From NCBI RefSeq assembly GCF_910591885.1, contig NW_025963556.1, forward strand, positions 1,302,001 through 1,366,000: a stretch of DNA of 64,000 nucleotides. The letters are read 5' to 3'. Positions 59,001 to 64,000 of this stretch are shown here, in pieces. This DNA comes from Bombus terrestris (taxonomy: Eukaryota > Arthropoda > Insecta > Hymenoptera > Apidae). The notes beneath the pieces are model-generated. The model worked only from the letters and a program-made list of their open reading frames with translations, was not told the origin of the DNA and made no database searches. Positions within the stretch are counted from its first letter, which is position 1. Each line of letters begins with the position of its first letter. The position numbers and the translations under genes were made by a program.

Positions 59001-60192
59001 TGTAGTATTACGTTATAACGTATGACGTCATGTGGTATTACGTTATTACGAATATCGTAATATTGTATTACTTTATGACGTATGACGTCATGTAGTATTA
59101 CTATATGACGTATGACGTCATGTAGTATTACTATATGACGTATGACGTCATGTAGTATTACTATATGACGTATGACGTCATGTAGTATTAGGTTATAACG
59201 TATGAAGTTATGTATTATTGCGATATAACGTATGACGTTAAGCAGTATTAGGTTATAACGTATGACGTTATGTAGTATTAGGTTATAACGTATGGCGTTA
59301 TGTAGTATTACGATATAACGTATGACGTTATGCAGTACTACGTTATAACGTATGACGTTATGTAGTGTTACGTTATAATGTATGACGTTATGTAGCATTA
59401 CGGTATTTCGAACAACGTTGTATTGTGTTACTTTATAACGTATGACGTTATGTAGTGTTACGTTATAACGTATGACGCCGTGTAGTATTACGTTATAAGT
59501 ATAACATTATGTAGTATCACGTTATAGCGTATGACGTCATGTAGTATTACGTTATTACGAATATCGTAATATTGTGTTACTTTATGACGTATGACGTCAT
59601 GTAATATTGCTTTATGACGTATGACGTCATGTAGTATTTCCTTATAACGTATGACGTTATGCAGTATTACGATATAACGTATGACGTTATGCAGTATGAG
59701 GTTATAGCGTATGACGTCATGTAGTTTTGCGTTATAACGTATGACGTCATGTAGTATTACGATATAACGTACAACGTTATGCAGTATTAGGTTATAACGT
59801 ATGACGTTATGGAGTATTACTTTATTACGTATGACGTCATGTGGTATTACGTTATTACGAATAACGTTATATTGTGTTATTTTATAACGTATGACCTTAT
59901 GTTGTATTACGTTATAACGTATAAAGGCATGTAGTATTACGTTGTAACGTACGGCGTCATGTAGAATTACGCTATAACGTATTCCGTCATGTAGTATTAC
60001 GTTATAACATATGACGTCATGTAGTATTACGATATAACGTACAACGTTATATAGAATTACGATATAACGCACAACGTTATGTCGTATTACGTTATAACTT
60101 ATCATGTCATGTAGTATTACGTTATAACGTATGACGTTATGTAGTATTACGTTATTACGAATAACGTTATATTGTGTAACTTTATAACGTAT
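56056..60192. repeat. Family I HOR, right-side copy (4137 bp)
   Basis: Bounded by GACCTTACG variants at 56056 and 60193. Landmarks: orphan halves 56362 and 56677 (315 bp apart), single-base deletion GACGTATGTAG near 56776-56785, A 57036, orphan half 57471, C 58191, orphan half 58535, A 58805, B near 59404, C 59495. It relates to left-flank copy 2 at an offset of 48235 bp from about 58.2 to 59.6 kb. The offset to the previous right-side HOR drops from 4437 to 4137 within 59.6-59.9 kb, so 300 bp net is missing here. Confidence 0.85.
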
Positions 60193-63100
60193 GACCTTAC
60201 GTTGTATTACGTTATAACGTATGACGTCATGTAGTATTACTTTATGACGTATGACGTCATGTAGTATTACTTTATGACGTATGACGTCATGTAGTATTAC
60301 TTTATGACGTATGACGTCATGTAGTATTACTTTATGACGTATGACGTCATGTAGTATTTCGTTACAACGTATGACGTTATGCAGTATTACGATATAACGT
60401 ATGACGTTATGCGGTATTAGGTTATAACTTATGACGTTATGGAGTATTACGTTATAACGTATGACGTCATGTGGTATTACGTTATTACGAATAACGTTAT
60501 ATTATGTTACGTCATGTAGTATTACTTTATGACGTATGACGTCATGTAGTATTACTTTATGACGTATGACGTCATGTAGTATTACTTTATGACGTATGAC
60601 GTATGTAGTATTACTCTATGACGTATGACGTCATGTAGTATTACTTTATGACGTATGACGTCATGTAGTATTACTTTATGACGTATGACGTCATGTAGTA
60701 TTTCGTTATAACGTATGACGTTATGCAGTATTACGATATAACGTATGACGTTATGCAGTATTAGGTTATAACGTATGACGTCATGTAGTATTACTTTATG
60801 ACGTATGACGTCATGTAGTATTACTTTATGACGTATGACGTCATGTAGTATTTCGTTTTAACGTACAACGTTATATAGAATTACGATATATCGCACAACG
60901 TTATGTCGTATTACGTTATAACTTATCATGTCATGTAGTATTACGTTATAACGTATGACGTTATGTAGTATTACGTTATTACGAATAACGTTATATTGTG
61001 TAACTTTATAACGTATGACCTTACGTTGTATTACGTTATAACGTATGACGTCATGTAGTATTACTTTATGACGTATGACGTCATGTAGTATTACTTTATG
61101 ACGTATGGCGTCATGTAGTATTACTTTATGACGTATGACGTCATGTAGTATTACTTTATGACGTATGACGTCATGTAGTATTACTTTATGACGTATGACG
61201 TCATGTAGTATTACTTTATGACGTATGACGTCATGTAGTATTTCGTTATAACGTATGACGTTATGCAGTATTACGATATAACGTATGACGTTATGCAGTA
61301 TTAGGTTATAACGTATGACGTCATGTGGTATTACGTTATTACGAATAACGTTATATTATGTTACGTCATGTAGTATTACTTTATGACGTATGACGTCATG
61401 TAGTATTACTTTATGACGTATGACGTCATGTAGTATTACTTTATGACGTATGACGTCATGTAGTATTACTTTATGACGTATGACGTCATGTAGTATTTCG
61501 TTATAACGTATGACGTTATGCAGTATTACGATATAACGTATGACGTTATGCAGTATTAGGTTATAACGTATGACGTCATGTAGTATTACTTTATGACGTA
61601 TGACGTCATGTAGTATTTCGTTTTAACGTACAACGTTATATAGAATTACGATATGACGCACAACGTTATGTCGTATTACGTTATAACTTATCATGTCATG
61701 TAGTATTACGTTATAACGTATGACGTTATGTAGTATTACGTTATTACGAATAACGTTATATTGTGTAACTTTATAACGTATGACCTTATGTTGTATTACG
61801 TTATAACGTATAAAGACATGTAGTATTACGTTATAACGTATGACGTCATGTGGTATTACGTTATTACGAATATCGTAATATTGTATTACTTTATGACGTA
61901 TGACGTCATGTAGTATTACTATATGACGTATGACGTCATGTAGTATTAGGTTATAACGTATGAAGTTATGTATTATTACGATATAACGTATGACGTTAAG
62001 CAGCATTAGGTTATAACGTATGACGTTATGTAGTATTAGGTTATAACGTATGGCGTTATGTAGTATTACGATATAACGTATGACGTTATGCAGTACTACG
62101 TTATAACGTATGACGTTATGTAGTGTTACGTTATAACGTATGACGTTATGTATTAGTACGATATAACGTATGACGTTATGCAGTATGAGGTTATAACGTA
62201 TGACGTCATGTAGTTTTGCGTTATAACGTATGACGTCATGTAGTATTAGGTTATAACGTATGCCGTCATGTAGTATTACGTTATAACATATGACGTCATG
62301 TAGTAATACGATATAACGTACAACGTTATATTGAATTACGATATAACGCACAACGTTATGTCGTATTACGTTATAACGTATCATGTCATGTAGTATTACG
62401 TTATTACGAATAACGTTATACTGTGTTACCTTATAACGTGTGACCTTTTGTTGTATTACGTTATAACGTATAAAGACATGTAGTATTACGTTGTAACGTA
62501 TGACGTCATGTAGTATTACTTCATGACGTATGACGTCATGTAGTATTATGTTATAACATATGCCGTCATGTAGTATTACGTTATAACATATGACGTCATG
62601 TAATATTACGATATAACGTACAGCGTTATATAGAATTACGATATAACGCACAACGTTATGTCGTATTACGTTATAACGTATCATGTCATGTAGTATTACG
62701 TTATAACGAATGACGCCGTGTAGTATTACGTTATAAGTATAACATTATGTAGTATCACGTTATAGCGTATGACGCCATGTGGTATTACGTTATTACGAAT
62801 AACGTTATATTATGTTACTTTATGACATATGACGTCATGTAGTATTACTTTATGACGTATGACGTCATGTAGTATTTCGTTATAACGTATGACGTTATGC
62901 AGTATTACGATATAACGTATGACGTTATGCGGTATTAGGTTATAACTTATGACGTTATGGAGTATTACGTTATAACGTATGACGTCATGTGGTATTACGT
63001 TATTACGAATAACGTTATATTATGTTACGTCATGTAGTATTACTTTATGACGTATGACGTCATGTAGTATTACTTTATGACGTATGACGTCATGTAGTAT

Positions 63101-64000
63101 TACTTTATGACGTATGACGTCATGTAGTATTACTTTATGACGTATGACGTCATGTAGTATTACTTTATGACGTATGACGTCATGTAGTATTTCGTTATAA
63201 CGTATGACGTTATGCAGTATTACGATATAACGTATGACGTTATGCAGTATTAGGTTATAACGTATGACGTCATGTAGTATTACTTTATGACGTATGACGT
63301 CATGTAGTATTTCGTTTTAACGTACAACGTTATATAGAATTACGATATAACGCACAACGTTATGTCGTATTACGTTATAACTTATCATTTCATGTAGTAT
63401 TACGTTATAACGTATGACGTTATGTAGTATTACGTTATTACGAATAACGTTATATTGTGTAACTGTATAACGTATGACCTTATGTTGTATTACGTTATAA
63501 CGTATAAAGACATGTAGTATTACGTTATAACGTATGACGTCATGTGGTATTACGTTATTACGAATATCGTAATATTGTATTACTTTATGACGTATGACGT
63601 CATGTAGTATTACTATATGACGTATGACGTCATGTAGTATTACTATATGACGTATGACGTCATGTAGTATTACTATATGACGTATGACGTCATGTAGTAT
63701 TAGGTTATAACGTATGAAGTTATGTATTATTACGATATAACGTATGACGTTAAGCAGTATTAGGTTATAACGTATGACGTTATGTAGTATTATGTTATAA
63801 CGTATGGCGTTATGTAGTATTACGATATAACGTATGACGTTATGCAGTACTACGTTATAACGTATGACGTTATGTAGTGTTACGTTATAATGTATGACGT
63901 TATGTAGCATTACGGTATTTCGAACAACGTTGTATTGTGTTACTTTATAACGTATGACGTTATGTAGTGTTACGTTATAACGTATGACGCCGTGTAGTAT
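60193..64000. repeat. Family I HORs to the window edge
   Basis: Landmarks: orphan halves 60499, 61353 and 63017; single-base deletion GACGTATGTAG near 60598-60607 followed by ACTCTATGAC; A at 60858, 61623 and 63317; C 62733; B near 63916. The single-base deletion plus the ACTCTATGAC variant match 56776-56795 at an offset of 3822 bp. The offset falls from 4137 to 3822 because one 315-bp sub-unit is missing here. The window ends inside the monomer just before an expected C landmark, so the array continues. Confidence 0.87.

Larger units (their letters stand above)
1..64000. repeat. 30-bp satellite array, whole window
   Basis: The entire window is a head-to-tail tandem array with a 30-bp period, roughly 2,130 monomers. 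In many stretches two monomers fill exactly 60 bases, so the period can be read directly and any slip shows as a register change. Each monomer is two related 15-bp halves: ATGTAGTATTACGTT and ATAACGTATGACGTT differ at positions 3, 4, 5 and 10 only. No inverted segment, mobile element, unique spacer or homopolymer longer than about 4-5 bases was seen. Composition is about 33% G+C. Known context: arrays this long with nested higher-order repeats are typical of eukaryotic centromeric, pericentromeric or other heterochromatic satellites. That this one is centromeric is inference; the species is not identifiable from the window. Confidence 0.97.

Noticed and set aside
1441..63910. Dozens of minus-strand open reading frames of 60 to 385 codons
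   Set aside because: They are consequences of a 30-bp period with one stop-free frame. Start codons arise only at incidental variants such as GCATTA or TATCATGTC, stops come from repeat variants (landmark A) or the frameshifting 29-bp monomer, and there is no codon bias, domain or upstream signal apart from the repeat.
1..64000. Pentapeptide-repeat protein similarity (5-residue periodicity in translation)
   Set aside because: The 5-residue rhythm is just the 15-bp half translated. The pattern, N/D-V-I-x-x, does not match the A(D/N)Lxx pattern of true pentapeptide-repeat proteins.
1..64000. CRISPR array
   Set aside because: There are no unique spacers; all sequence between repeats is itself repeat, with a 30-bp period and no cas genes.
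1..64000. Circular or exactly integral molecule, because the window starts and ends with CGTGTAGTAT
   Set aside because: That 10-mer precedes each of the 26 C landmarks, so matching ends are an easy coincidence and do not show circularity.
1..64000. Real promoters or TATA boxes from the many TATAA-containing stretches
   Set aside because: TTATAACG is part of the monomer and recurs every 30 bp; there is no gene downstream, so no individual site can be supported as a promoter.

Overview
The window is one uninterrupted block of tandem satellite DNA. I find no gene, RNA gene, transposon, CRISPR array or unique-sequence island in it. Every stretch reads as a roughly 30-bp monomer, always in the same head-to-tail orientation. 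The monomer is a pair of diverged 15-bp halves, typically ATGTAGTATTACGTT followed by ATAACGTATGACGTT, which agree at 11 of 15 positions. A second common version of the pair is ATGTAGTATTACTTT followed by ATGACGTATGACGTC; runs of it are called P-runs below. An array of this size with nested higher-order repeats (HORs) points to a eukaryotic chromosome, most likely a centromere, pericentromere, subtelomere or other heterochromatic block. I cannot name the species. Composition is about one third G+C, yet CpG is dense (2 to 4 per monomer, almost all inside ACGT).

The repeats are nested. Level 1 is the 15-bp half. Level 2 is the 30-bp monomer. Level 3 is a 315-bp block (10.5 monomers: one orphan half, five P monomers and five 'cap' monomers), with 285- and 405-bp versions. 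Level 4 is a HOR of about 1.7 to 4.5 kb carrying ordered landmarks: A (CGTTTTAACGTACAACG, 19 sites), B (TATTTCGAACAACGTTGTAT, about 20 sites) and C (a half shortened to 14 bp, ATAAGTATAACATT, 26 sites). Level 5 is multi-kilobase duplication of HOR groups.

Layout: 1-3968, left edge block; 3969-7940 and 7941-11927, two tandem 'family I' HORs (3972 and 3987 bp); 11928-13375, a transition whose later part is copied 14394 bp downstream; 13376-18580, three tandem copies of a 1739-bp HOR; 18581-31807, central-family HORs with a two-copy 315-bp array and a second, single-copy version of the 1739-bp unit; 31808-40894 and 40895-49981, a nearly exact 9087-bp tandem duplication; 49982-52314, partial central HOR; 52315-56055, chimeric segment with a shared P-run insertion; 56056-60192 and 60193-64000, family I HORs again. 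So family I lies on both flanks and the youngest-looking large duplications lie in the middle.

Only one of the six reading frames, on the minus strand, lacks a stop in the basic monomer. That alone produces long open stretches of a degenerate pentapeptide repeat (VIRYN / VILHN). I judge these to be by-products of a 30-bp period, not genes. The points most worth checking are the density of the perfect CREB/bZIP palindrome TGACGTCA, the overlapping dyad TACGTTATAACGTA, retained CpG, half-integer HORs, and several recombination junctions that can be located to within tens of bases. All counts and identities are by-eye estimates.
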